DNA from: Calonectria ilicicola
Lineage: Eukaryota; Ascomycota; Sordariomycetes; Hypocreales; Nectriaceae
DNA: 64,000 bases
Direction of reading: 5' to 3'
Assembly: GCA_020809705.1 (NCBI GenBank)
Contig: CP085830.1
Location: 992,001-1,056,000, forward strand
The notes beneath the pieces are model-generated. The model worked only from the letters and a program-made list of their open reading frames with translations, had not been told where the DNA came from and did no database searches. Positions 33,279 through 44,574 of this stretch are shown here, in pieces. The position numbers and the translations under genes are program-made. How positions within the stretch are numbered: the first letter of the stretch is position 1; each line of letters begins with the position of its first letter.

Positions 33279-34395
33279 ATTCCTATACAAACCAAGTTTC
33301 ATTTTTTGCTCTTTGCAATGTAACGTTTTTTTTTTTTGGGCGCGTGGCGGTCAAATGTTTTAGTTGATGGGGCTCAATGCAAGTGAAGTGGGCTTGACGC
33401 AAGAAATTGCGATGGCGTGCATTAGGTACGAATGCCTATCTCTTGCCACCATCGGACGAAAGGACCTACAAACCCAATCTAAGGTCAGGGTTATTGTTAT
33501 TATTATTGTCTTGATGAAACAGTAGTCGTTATTTCATAGAGACGCCTGGATTATAGCTCGCACTTGTATAGAACGTCTGCAAACGTTTGGATTGAGGCGA
33601 TAGGGTCAAGATCCGCTAGTCTACGAAACCATAAAACATGAAACACTGGGCTTGGAATCCTCTGGCCAAACTTGCAAGAATCTAGAGAATGATGCCTAAT
33701 AACCTGCGCAAATGGTTATTGTTGTGCTTCCTTCGTCTGCGTGCTCAACCAAAAAAATTGCTCAATACGATTTGCTTTTTTTCCCTCCCAGCCACGACAT
33801 CGGACGGATGCGCCCGGGCAACTCCGGAAATGCGCTGGGGCCGCAAATTTCGGCGAGATGAGCTGTCCATCAATGACCTGGCCGTTGGCAAAAGGAAAAG
33901 AAACAAAACAAACGCAGCGCATGGGCCGTAAGTTGGTATCGTCGCATTGATGATTGGGTTTAGGCGAGTCAGCTCGCTGCCGTACCCGCCGTGCTCTTCC
34001 GATCATGACCCCATATTGCGGGAATCGAGCCCGCAGATAGACCCTGGAAATAGAGCAAAATGTTGGGCCTGTGCAGCTCCGACGACTTGCTGCATCTCCA
34101 CTGTGCCTTTTGGCGCTGCAGCTGCGGTGGCGTTTCGTCCATGACACGAAAGCAAGCATGCGCGTTTTGATGTGTTGTCCAGTCGTCCCCGCAAACATGC
34201 CGGCCCGGCGCGTGTGCGACCGTCCCGGTGTCTCCATTCAGATCCAGACTACAAAGCATAGACCCGATTGACATCTATATAAGTCGGTGTTGTCTTGACC
34301 GAACCAAGAGGAATCATCCAGATCATTCTACAACATCAACAACAACATCTTCTACTCACTCAAACCTTTTCAACCCACCAACCACCACCTTCAAA
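33279..34395. other. Promoter region of the small-protein gene
   Basis: No gene is supported. Overlapping frames on both strands (33716-34274) lack motifs. The last 100 bp are rich in CAA, CAC and TTC as in strongly transcribed fungal 5' leaders, preceded by a TATA-like box. Confidence 0.5.
34275..34283 (+). promoter_or_regulatory. TATA-like box
   Basis: CTATATAAG lies about 115 bp before the start codon of the small-protein gene. A CT/CA-rich leader follows, as expected for a strong fungal promoter. Confidence 0.5.
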
Positions 34396-34665
34396 ATGTC
34401 TTCTCCCACCCAGACCGAGAACCAGTTCGTGGTTCCCCTTCCCACCGCCACCGGCCTTTCTGCTCCCGCTGGTAAGTCATCATCCTCATCTAATCGACTT
34501 TGAACAACAACCAACACATCTATAGGCCAGCTCCTTAAGGGCGCCACCGACGCCGAGGGCAAGCCCTCCGCCGCCGCTCTCCTCGTCGGCATCAAGCTCG
34601 ACCTCGAGGCCGAGGTTCACTTGACTGCCCGAGTCAAGGGTGATTTGACCGTGGGACTCTACTAG
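34396..34665 (+). CDS. Small 71-residue protein with highly biased codons
   Basis: Two exons, 34396-34471 and 34526-34665, are separated by a 54-bp GT-AG intron. The sequence starts MSSPTQTENQFVVPLPTATG and ends DLTVGLY. It has no signal peptide, cysteine or membrane segment. The second half, with alternating residues such as EAEVHLTARVKGDLTV, looks like beta strands. Nearly all codons end in C or G (CTC, GCC, AAG, GAG). Together with a TATA-like box and a CA-rich leader, this suggests very high expression. I believe similar short proteins occur in other ascomycetes, but I cannot name a function. It is too short and too split to stand out in a plain ORF scan. Confidence 0.75.
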
Positions 34666-34988
34666 ACGACTTCAACCGGGGCTGATTGATGATTGATGAT
34701 GATTGACGGCGACATTCCTTTATATATGGGTTAGGACATTGGGGTTTGTGGATAAAAATAGCGAAAAATGCCATTTTAAACTAGTCCCTCAGGGACATGT
34801 CTAAAACCGAGCTTCCAATAATTTTGGTGACTTTCAACATTGTATTATGCATCAACCGTAGACATCTAAAAGTGACCAACACCTACCTTTTTTTGCAGTT
34901 GCATTTTAGCTACTGATCTAAACAAAGACGGCAAACAATTCCATGTTCGAGTTTTTCCAGCCTATAAGATTCAACTAATGCAAGACCA
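34666..34988. other. Convergent intergenic region
   Basis: This is the 3' flank of the small-protein gene and of the rhamnosidase gene. It is AT-rich, with no gene seen. Confidence 0.5.
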
Positions 34989-37145
34989 CTATTTAACAGT
35001 CACGGTGTACTTCCCACCAGACACGTTATTTACAGTCGCCGTTGATAGGCCCTGAACGTCAATCTTTTGTACTCCATCAGAACCTTCAAGGCATAGTTCC
35101 GTCGATCCCTGAGCCAGTGGAATCTCAATGGTTCCATTTGTTGACTGAGGAGTTTCGATGGATCCCGAAAATCCACTTGTGCCATTGTTCCATTTAACGG
35201 CAAATTTTCCGAGTGGACTCTCAAGCCCTGCCTCGAGCCTGGTGAGGCCACCCAGAGCTGGTGAAATCTTCCAAGTCTTTCCAGCCCCCGACGTCAGTTG
35301 AATGCCGCCACCGAGGAATGTCAATGTCGAAGTGGGACCACTAGCCCATCCATGGGCGTGGCTGATTCTAGGATCATTCGCGTATGCAGGATAGTGCAGA
35401 CTTCCGTTTGTAGAGTACCCTTCGATAAAACTGCTGTTTGTCATGCGTGGGTCATCAAGCATGAAGTCCCCCCACATAAAGTCAATCAAACCAACAGCAT
35501 ATTCCGGGTGGCCAGCGATATAATGCGCTTGGAGCTCGAACCCAGATGCAAAAGGTGAAATGGTCTCACCAGCTTCTGGGGCGGGAGCACCATAAGGTCG
35601 GATCCAGCGATTCTTCAGTGAGTCGCTGACTGACTGGGCGCGCGATCCAGTGGCCACTCCAGCGATGATGGCCCAGGAATTTCCGTCTTGTGGGTGCAGA
35701 GTTACACTAGACGTGTCGTTATCCAAATAGAGCTTCTGCGACTCGTCCCAGAGAAGTTTATTCGCAGCTGTTGGAATTCCTGAAGCCGAAGCAGTCCAAT
35801 TCGCCACGTCACTTGTGTCGCCGACAATAGAAGCAAGCTTGATGGCATTGTTCAAAGTGTAGTAGAGGATCGAGTTGGCCTTCACTTTTGTCAGTATCAT
35901 GCGTCGCAGTCATCCGGGTAGTGGTGTCTGACCTCAATGTTGTGCCCACCCATTCCAGTTCGTAACCAGTCACTGCTGCTAGTTACGTTGGCCAGTCTGG
36001 ACGAATCAATAAACTGAAGAGGATAATTGACTCCTAGTTTGTAATGATCCCAGACGCTGTTGAGATATTCCAAATCTCCAGTATAAATGTAGTAGTCGTA
36101 GATGACATTCAGAGTATGGCAATGATAAGTAAAGCTCCAGAGAAAAACTGTGGTTCCAGTCAGTGAGCTAATGTAATCGGCGAATCCCTTGCCTGCCCAA
36201 GACAGACGGCCGTCGGATTGTTGGAGCCATAGCAAGGAATCGATCGAGTTTCGGATGGGGTCGAGGCTGTTTGTCGACACGAACATTGACGGACCAGAGA
36301 TGGCGATATCTCCTGGCCAGACAAGCCGATCTCGTTTGCCACCATCGGTCAAGACAGAGGTGCCGTCTGCATAGATTATTAATATTAAAACCCAATTTCA
36401 ATTTCGCAATCTGAATGGCAGAGGAGATCATACTTCCAATCGTATAATTGTAATACCAATCCGACAAGGGAAGCCCTAGCGAGTTGCCCGTGGTTGGGTC
36501 AACAGAACAGAGCTGATTAGTGTAGGCGCCAGCGTACCAAACTCGGTTCAACTTTTCATTGTCGCAATTGAAGTAACCAGAGTAGGCTTGTAGATCCGTC
36601 ATCTCAGGAGAAGCTGTCCAGTTTACATAGAGCTGGGATAAGCTGACACTGCCGGTCGAGTTGTGAACCACCGTCAGATAGCGGAACGCGCCCCTTTGGT
36701 GTTTCTTCTCAGCCAGGTAAGATCCAGGGCCAGTCAGGTTGAACCAAAGGGCGAGGTCTATTCCAGAGTCTTGGGTCGCGTCGCAGTGCTCTGGGCTGAT
36801 GTACAGAGAACTTTCCGTGAATGTGAATCCAATTGCAGCATCTTTTCCAGATACAGTATCCACTTCAAACCCGACCTGTCCAGCGATGTTTTTGCCGAAA
36901 TCATAGGTAATGTATGAGTTCTTTCCCTTGAATATTGTTGATTGTGAGGAGCCTTCGGAATTGGCGTTGCTGGACTCAACAAGAAGCGCCGCATTTTCGA
37001 TCCCACCACCAACCTGGTAGACAGACTCTGGGTGTACCGTACGGGAAGATGGAGCCAGAATGTACTCGCTATACGGCGCTTCAGCGAAAGCCACAGGTGT
37101 AAATAGGTATCCTATCAAGGATAGCGACCAGAGGAGGGACATCAT
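34989..37145 (-). CDS. Secreted alpha-L-rhamnosidase-like glycoside hydrolase (GH78)
   Basis: Exons are 37145-36434, 36366-35933 and 35879-34989, with introns of 67 and 53 bp, giving 678 residues. The N-terminus MMSLLWSLSLIGYLFTPVAFA is a signal peptide; a second ATG directly follows the first. After beta-rich N-terminal domains comes the (alpha/alpha)6-barrel region, with KRDRLVWPGDIAISGPS, LWLQQSDGRLSWAGKG, a MWGDFMLDDPRMTNSSFIEG stretch and HAHGWASGPTSTLTFLGGG. The C-terminal beta domain ends GKYTVTVK. These are features of fungal GH78 enzymes, which remove terminal L-rhamnose from plant pectin side chains or flavonoid glycosides. Many N-glycosylation sites fit secretion. The first join creates GNGTSVLTDGGKRDR. 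The second intron's acceptor (GTGAAG) is weaker, but it keeps frame and sequence continuity. No rhamnose-catabolism genes are adjacent. Confidence 0.88.
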
Positions 37146-39174
37146 GGCGGGTCACGATAAAAATCCTGATTCGTACCATGGGATGTCTACCACGAACGGA
37201 AAATGGGGGCCAAGACATTTTTATTATTTCACATGGGTACCAATTTTCTCTCTACAGCTCAGGCTTGAACAGAACTACACCGAAGCCCGAGTGTTCCGAC
37301 TATCGGCTCAGGTGCCAATTACGGAATATGGAATCAGTTATGACGGCATTAGCCCTCACAGTTCGTGATCATATATTCCGGCCATGGACCCCATTGGTGC
37401 CCGCATAACCAAACCGAATGTAAAAAGGGTTCTAGAAAATTGGGGAATAATGCGGGGAGCAGATTGTGGGTGAATGGGTTCAATACAGGGGACCTCGGCA
37501 TCAGGCTGATGATTTCATTTATGATACCCACAAGATGTATTGTTACGTTGGAAAAACTTATTATATGTGGAAAACTTGGAATGAAGAATGAAACTTATCT
37601 CAAGCTGTCATAACATGAGTAGGAAAATATTTTTGATGTCTCACTTGATGTTAGATATCACCATAATAGTGAAATTGTTACTGTCCATAGGCAGTCTCGT
37701 CACTACGTTGTGCCGAGGGCAGCATGGAGAAATACGAGATTCGGGCCGTCTTTAATCACGGTTTATAAGTCGGATCCAATATAGCCTAGAGGGTTCTGAT
37801 TTGACATGGGTTGCGGCATGGAGTAATCCGGCAAGTGGGGGAGACGCGGGGAAATGGGCCTTGAGTGCGCCCTTCTAACGTGGGTGCTCGCTTCAAAAGA
37901 GAATAGAATAGCTCTAAATCGCTCTTGAATCGAACCATCGGTGGAAAAAATACCGAGGGCTCGTCCCTTTCTCACCCGAAGAGTCTATCCCATCACAAAA
38001 AAGGGGAGCTCGGAGTGAAGGCCACGAGTTGCTTATAAATAACCCCAAAATGCGCCTGATTGGGACTTGGATCATGCCACTGCATTCATATAAGCTGTTA
38101 AAATAAAATAGTTCATATCGATCGCAATTTCGTTGACAAAATGAGAGATGAAATGATATCGAGACCCTCTGCCGAAGGTTCACTTACGACGAAGTCGTAG
38201 TCTAGAGACTTGGAAGGATACCGATAACCAGAAACAAGTGGATAAGGATGGAAATATGGTATATTTTATGTAAAACATGAACTAATAATGCATAAATTAG
38301 CCATAAATGAGTGTAAAGCCCTCACCTGCAACTCCGCCTTTTGTGATTACCCATAGGTGCTGCCAATGCCCACAGAGAATCCATGTACTCTCATGTGTTC
38401 TTGTATAGTCCCAAATATTGCCGAAGCTCCTATGGATATTGCACAGATTAAACTATGCAACCATGGGCATAATTATGGATTTGTGAGCGTTCATCTACTC
38501 AACTCCATCCATGGGTAGACGGGGCATTTTGTATTCTGTGTTTAAAACTTGACGTGCTGCGCCAGAGACTGTAATTGGCATCCCGAAGACAGCCATACCA
38601 AACACCTCGCTGGTCATTTTCATACATACGAACTGATTGGTTAAATACTAGGCGCATTTTCACGTCAAACTCAGTCCTCAAGCCCTGCCAATAAGGCATG
38701 TCATGCAATATAATACCATTTTCTTTTGGTTGCCAGTTGCAAGTGGAGCAACGACGGAAGTATTCTCAAAATTCACCCCAAATTTCTCCAAAGTCCTTTG
38801 ACTCTTGATTGCAAGCTTCTTCATCTTCCACTAGGGTTGAAGTTGCGATGCTGGCAACTATGATGATTGAACAGAAAAACAGCCCCAAAGCCACCGCTAA
38901 ATCGACAATGTGCTTCGCTGATGTAAGATTCTTGCTCCATTGGCTATCAATAGTGGAGTCACCGTCGACCTGCTAAGCCCTGTAGCCACTTAGCTGCTCA
39001 AAAGTGCATCGATCGGCTATGACGGCTTCCAACACAGCAAAAACCAGCCTCGCGCGCCATGCCTAAACCGGAACGAGAGCGACGAGGTCCATCGCTCTTA
39101 AGCACAGAGGGTGTCACAACGCGCCCCGCCTGGTTCCCTTCGACGCTCGTTCTCGGATTCCCAGTTTGGCAAAC
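37146..39174. other. Long intergenic region
   Basis: About 2 kb lie between the divergent rhamnosidase and Zn2Cys6 genes. No gene is supported. A minus-strand frame at 38499-38708 has no motif. Confidence 0.5.
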
Positions 39175-40463
39175 ATGCCTCGTCGCTCAAGCAACAAGGA
39201 GGCGTTCCCCTTCGTGCATGTGGGCAGCAATGAACTGCTGCAGTCGCGGCGTAAAGTGCCCCCCAAACTATTCCACAAGAAGTCTAGGACGGGGTGCAAA
39301 TTATGCAGGGCTCGCCGCGTCAAGGTTTGTTAATGCAGCCAAGTAAGCTGTGATGTTGCTAACGTACTTCATCACAGTGCAACGAGGCCAAACCCGTGTG
39401 CCATCATTGCCAGCGCCTGGGCCAACCGTGTGAATATGACCGAGGCAAGCCAGAAGAAGACCATGTCGCTTCCCAGGAGAGCCAATCACCTAACATGGAT
39501 GGCGCTCAGGGCCACCAACCCAATGCCTTGCCAGAATCAGAATTCCGTCGCCGCCTTGAATTGAAGCTTCTGTCACATTACTGCACGGCAACAGGCCCAT
39601 CAATCTCGTCGGATGACGTAGCATACGAGGCGTGGGTAAATGCTACATGCCGTATGGCGAACAATTATGATGCACTACTATACTGTGTCTACCTTGTGTC
39701 AGGCCTTCACATGGAAAAGCAAGGCCATTTGTCTGACGAGGAATCCAAATTCATGTCTACATATCTTGATCTGACACTCCGCTTACACCATGAAGATGTC
39801 TCAAATATGAGCGAGGACAGTGCCGATGCCGTATGCATGACATCGAACCTATTACGGATGTACAGCCTTGCCAAGCTTCAAGACCGCAAAATCGACCCCT
39901 ATGAGCCTCCAACCCAGTGGCTGCGCATGGGGGAGTCGAGCAGCATGGTGTATAAAGAAGCAAAGGACCTCAAGGGAGACGATCCAAAATCCTTAACAGT
40001 AAAATTGATGCAGCACCTGGCCAATATTCTCTATGGGCAAGGCGGACACGCGCAGTCGACAGATTTTGTGCATTTGCTACGGCGTGAAGAGGACTATGAG
40101 CTCGAGGAAGGTTGGGAGGGCGACGTGGAAGTGGCATATGAATCGACAATCGGTTACATTGGAGGAACCTGGAAATCTATCATGAGCAATGAGCCTGACA
40201 GCAGTGTTACCAGGAAGCTGGCCGCTTTCCCTCTTCTAGTCCACAAAGGGTTCATAGACATGGTAGAAGAGCGGCGGCCTCGTGCCTTGGTTATCTTGGC
40301 CCACTATTTTGCGCTCTTGACGACACTCCGCCACTCGTGGTGGGTCGGAGACGCTGGCGCCCGTGAGGTTGAAGCCATTGCTAGCGCGGTCCCTGCGCAA
40401 TGGCAGGGCCATTTAGCCTGGGCAATACAATTTGCCAAACAGGACAAGGACGATCTCAGCTAG
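39175..40463 (+). CDS. Zn2Cys6 transcription factor
   Basis: Exon 1 (39175-39324) and exon 2 (39378-40463) are joined by a 53-bp GT-AG intron that splits the zinc cluster, giving 411 residues. The six cysteines are Cys41, 44, 51, 58, 61 and 68 with exact CX2CX6CX6CX2CX6C spacing, in CKLCRARRVK joined to CNEAKPVCHHCQRLGQPC. The basic stretch RRKVPPKLFHKKSRTG lies just before. The rest is helical, with the short regulatory region common to Upc2-like cluster proteins (LELKLLSHYCTATGPSIS and a C-terminal WVGDAGAREVEAIA). It is a nuclear DNA-binding regulator with unknown targets. It is divergent from the GH78 gene, with 2 kb between them, so control of that gene is possible but unproven. I chose the ATG at 39175; longer upstream frames are not in phase. 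Confidence 0.93.
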
Positions 40464-40853
40464 TATTTAATTAAATGGCTATTAGGCAGTTCAACAAATA
40501 CATCCAATGACCCAGTGCTAGCCCAACATTGGTGGCTTGGGACTACCGTGGCCCAGTAGCGAGTTTGCAGATCAGATTGTCAGGGATCCATCTGACGGCA
40601 ACCCGGCACCACCAAGGCTTAGCGCGTGTGAGATCTAGCCGCACCTCGTTCTCGAATCCCAAAGAGGAAATCCATTCTATGATTGAGGCGAAGACACCAA
40701 CAACCTTTTAATATATTTACAATGCATCGCGATGTGGTTTATTTCATTCGAAAATAAAAGACATCCTCCCTCTTCTCCTTCATTTTATCGTCCTCAAGAA
40801 TCCCACCACCAAAGACCCAGGCACCCATACTCAGCTCAGCCCTCTATTCAGCC
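40464..40853. other. Intergenic region
   Basis: This is the 3' flank of the Zn2Cys6 gene and the promoter of the membrane-protein gene. The latter has a CT- and CCA-rich leader just before 40854. No gene is seen. Confidence 0.5.
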
Positions 40854-41787
40854 ATGGCGGACGGAATATCGATTGCAAAAATCGTAGTGTATCTCATACT
40901 ACTACAACCTGCTCTATTTTGTGTCTGGAAACATGGCAAGACTGGGTTTTTGGGCTGGTTCTACGTTCAACTCTTTTGCGTCCTACGCATCGTTACCGGC
41001 GCGATCGGGGTCCATGGCAGCAATGGCTCGCTTACAGGATTAATCCTCAACAGCGTTGGCCTGTCACCACTATTTCTTTCCATCGCAGGGATTCTGCACG
41101 AGGCGTACGACAAGCACACAGCCATCACAAAGATCACCTTGCTAACCATACCTACAGGAGACGGGCGATGAATCCTCGCTTGAATCGAAGGCTCGAACTT
41201 TTCTTGGACATTCAGTATCACACCATCGTGTCCCTTGCAATGATCTTGACGATAGTTGCCGTGGTCAATCTCGAGGAAAAGAATTCTGTGTCGGGAGCGA
41301 AAACCCTGCTCAGAGTCGGGTCTGCCATCACTGCACTATCATGGCTCCTTTTGGTAGCTTGGGGTTTATGGACACTTGCAACCCATAAGAAGTCTGTGCT
41401 AGTAGCCACCCCCGTCGTTCGCGGTGGTAAAATAGTAAGCATCATATTGATACACTTCGCCATATGGTCGCTAACCACATCATAAAGTTACTTACAGGTG
41501 CTTTCTTTGGGATGTTTTTCGTTCTGTTTCGGTTGATATACGGAATTGTATACCTCCAGTTGGAAATTACAGACCCATCATCCAGCTTCATATCCTCCAA
41601 GCCTGCTCAGATCATTTTAAGCGTCATTCCAGAGATGCTTTGCACCATCGCCCTCATTTGGGCTGGAATTCGAACCACATCCCTCAAAGAAGATATGAAA
41701 AAGAATGACTACCGAGTTCCTGAAAGCCAGAGCTTCGTTATGTCGACTGGAAGGGATGAATGTAACCACACCGAGACTTCCTTGTAA
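40854..41787 (+). CDS. Seven-helix integral membrane protein (DUF7702-like)
   Basis: Exons are 40854-41104, 41158-41434 and 41488-41787, with introns of 53 and 53 bp, giving 275 residues. The pattern is seven hydrophobic helices from the first residues (ISIAKIVVYLILLQPALF) to LSVIPEMLCTIALIW, with a short polar C-terminal tail. Features such as CVWKHGKTGFLGW and RIVTGAIGV recall a fungal family annotated as DUF7702, of unknown function. The third exon's acceptor is ATAAAG at 41487, chosen because it keeps KILLTGAFFG in frame; the nearer TTACAG would break it. Nothing identifies a ligand or substrate. The gene lies between a Zn2Cys6 regulator and an F-box-like gene, without clear partnership. 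Confidence 0.8.
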
Positions 41788-42046
41788 GGATACCAAGACA
41801 CAATCGAGGGTTTAGCTGATGAGGGGATCCCTTCGAAAACACGCCGGCTAGCCGTAGGGGGTTGACTCAACTATAGAATGTAAGCTAGGAAATAGATATA
41901 GGAACATGAATGATATCTCATAAACGGTTAAAATGTTTGTAAATTGTTCCTTTGAGTTGGCTAGGTCAAAACTCGCGGGAGAGGGCTCATAGCAATGAGA
42001 TCACTGAAACCTACACCACTAGTCGCTGCAGAAGAGACTATTCAGA

Positions 42047-44239
42047 TTAATCCGTTCCAACATGATGTATTTGCGATTCATCGTGGCAGAACCAAAACTC
42101 TAGGGACCCGCTCATGGGAAAGCAATGCCACGGCAATCCCCGAGCGCGATGATCATGCTCATGGAGTTGAGTGGCCGATACCTTTGACACTTGAAGCCGA
42201 TATCCTCTTGGTGGTGGTGGATGGAATTCGAAATTAGCAACGCAGATTCGCGCCGGGTTCTTACAAATCGATGAAGGATCCACCCCAACTCGACATTGGT
42301 CAAGGGCTCGTTGGCCCCCGTTTCTGTATGTCAAAAGAATGCCTCGACAAAATTCAGTCTCAGGATCACGAAACATCTGGACCTGCACAGCATCTGAAAG
42401 ACTGGCCGAGGAGAAGAGGTGCTCTCTAATGGGAGGCACAGAAGAAGTCGGAGCATCTGGCACCAACTGAACAAAGTCGTCGCTCCCAGAGTCAATCCCA
42501 ATACACGACGTAGGAAAAAAGTCATCAATATCCCGTACTAAAGCAAGGCCGAAATTTGTGGTTCTAGAGCAAACCCTAGCTTCTCCTTGGTGATATGGGC
42601 CAATGCTAAAGTCCCCACAAAGTGTTGTTCGCAACTACTACTGTTAGAAATTGATACCCAGAGAATGGGACTCATCCATACCTGATACGACGAGCTGGAA
42701 TTCAGACTGCCGTCATCATAAAACGCATTCTTGACCCCAAAGGCCTCTACCGTGTCTGTGGAGGGCAAAGGCACGTAGACCCAAGCAGCATAATTTCGTC
42801 GCTGTGGATAGAGTAGTTGGAAAGTAGATTCAGCGGTGGGGTATGAGGATGAATGCCCATGAATTGCGAAAGTCTTGCTCCCAATGAAAAAGGTTATACC
42901 TGTGCAGTCCCGAGGGTCTATGGTCAACATTTGGCGAAACCACATTTGTTGAGATAACGCCGGCGAGCCGTAGAGGACACAATCCTGCAAGTTGGGTGGG
43001 CATGGCCTATCCCAAATATGAAATGGATTGGCTCCTGGAGGTGTACTAAGGCGACAAAACCCAAACTTCAAATATTAGCATTAAAAATAAGGACTATTCG
43101 AACATAACACACCTGAAATTTAATTCTGGTATCATTTAAGGCAGCATTTGTTTCAATGATGTATGCAAAAGAATTAGAGCGAAAGATGGAGGATAAGGGC
43201 TGTTGCGACAGCCGCTCGATGCTACTTATTCCATGCGAATCTATGGTGATGCGAAAGACTGGGTTGGCGGTAGCTGAATAAAACCCTTTGGTAATAACTG
43301 GAGTTGAACCGCGCTCCCATGAGCTAATATCAGAGATTTGATGAGAAGTCTGAAGTTCACTGTCCCAATTCCCAAACATAGACACACGATCAACGAGTTC
43401 CAGTACTGAAGCATAGCGCCAGAAAATGGCGGACTCCGAGAAACATCGAATCATCTCCAAAATCTCAATTGGTAGGGAGCAAATCTTCGGCATATTACAT
43501 ATTTCTGCGACCAAATGCAGTGCTTTCTTGATATCCAGGTGGGGACGCAGTCCCAGAGCGGGAGCAGCATCCCAAGGCGATCTCCAAGCGGTTACGAAAG
43601 CAAGCCGTTCCAGCTTATCCACCAACGAGCACTTTTGCATGAACACATTAAAACACTCAGTATGGATTGTGGCGGTTTCGGGACCCTCGACACAATCCCA
43701 GCAAAACAGTATACGACACAGTCGGTATTGTTGGTAAAGATGACCAAGGGGGTCAGACCTGGTGAATTTGAAGGAACCGTGGATTGTAGGTAAACGGGTT
43801 GAAGGGAATCGTTCACGTTCAACTAGAACCAGATCAGACTTCAAATACAATTATGCAAATGCAAATGCCTGCTGCGTTAACTAGGTAGGTCCTTACGACT
43901 AATGAAGAGTTCCCCAACTTCGAAGTGGAAACCACACACATCACATTCTTTACGAACATGGAGATGGATTCGCTCCTCTGAGTCGGTGCAGATGGTTTGA
44001 TCACTTGTTAATGTCATCTTGAGTATGTCAAACAAGTATGGTGTGGAAGGGTAAAACTTTAGTGCATCGATACTGGCTGTCTGCTGAAAACAAGGCGGTG
44101 TTACAAGACCACGTGATGGCCCCTGTCCAATCAGGAGAATTCTCTTGCCGCCATCACCGGCCCCACATATATCACAAAAGTCGACATCACCAACAGCTTG
44201 TTGGGCATGAATAACCCTCCAAGCTAGGGGGAATTGCAT
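42047..44239 (-). CDS. F-box-like protein of an expanded fungal family
   Basis: Four exons are placed: 44239-43897, 43822-43113, 43065-42682 and 42634-42047, with introns of 74, 47 and 47 bp, giving 674 residues. The N-terminus has a Cys-containing motif (DFCDICGAGDGGKRI) and a second one near the end of exon 1 (CDVCGFHFEVGE). An F-box-like helix block follows in exon 2 (SLPIEILEMIRCFSESAIFW). The C-terminal part has GITFFIG, a histidine and acidic stretch, QRALDQCRVG and a final LEFWFCHDESQIHHVG segment. I recall many helotialean paralogues with this layout but no known function. The first intron needs the TTCTAG acceptor at 43823, because the earlier TTGAAG gives a stop codon. The final intron uses TAGTAG. 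Another intron near the 3' end is possible. Confidence 0.7.
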
Positions 44240-44574
44240 GGCCTACTCTTCAAAGTATAAAATAGCAGATTTATGCTGGGGCCGGAATATGGATTGATTT
44301 AGTACAATCGTTCAATGTCGCATCAATGAGGCCAATCATGGCTACATCAAACTTCAAATATCACAAGTGGAACGAGAACATTGTTTAGGGTGAAAAATCA
44401 GTGTGAATTAGAAATATAATACTAAGAATAACATACTGCCAATCAAGTACATTATTTAACATACAACGGAAGAGTCATATGGTTTCATGAACAGGGGAGA
44501 ACCCGACGGACACCGAAAAACATCGCTAAAGGACGATGTCGTCACGGTTCATATTGTGGCTCTGAGAGCAACGC
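44240..44574. other. Intergenic region
   Basis: This is the promoter of the F-box-like gene and the 3' flank of the repeat-protein gene, both on the minus strand. It is AT-rich up to about 44470. No gene is seen. Confidence 0.5.

Noticed and set aside
33716..34237. 173-codon minus-strand frame upstream of the small-protein gene
   Set aside because: Rich in Arg and Cys from GC-rich promoter sequence, overlapped by several other frames, with no motif.
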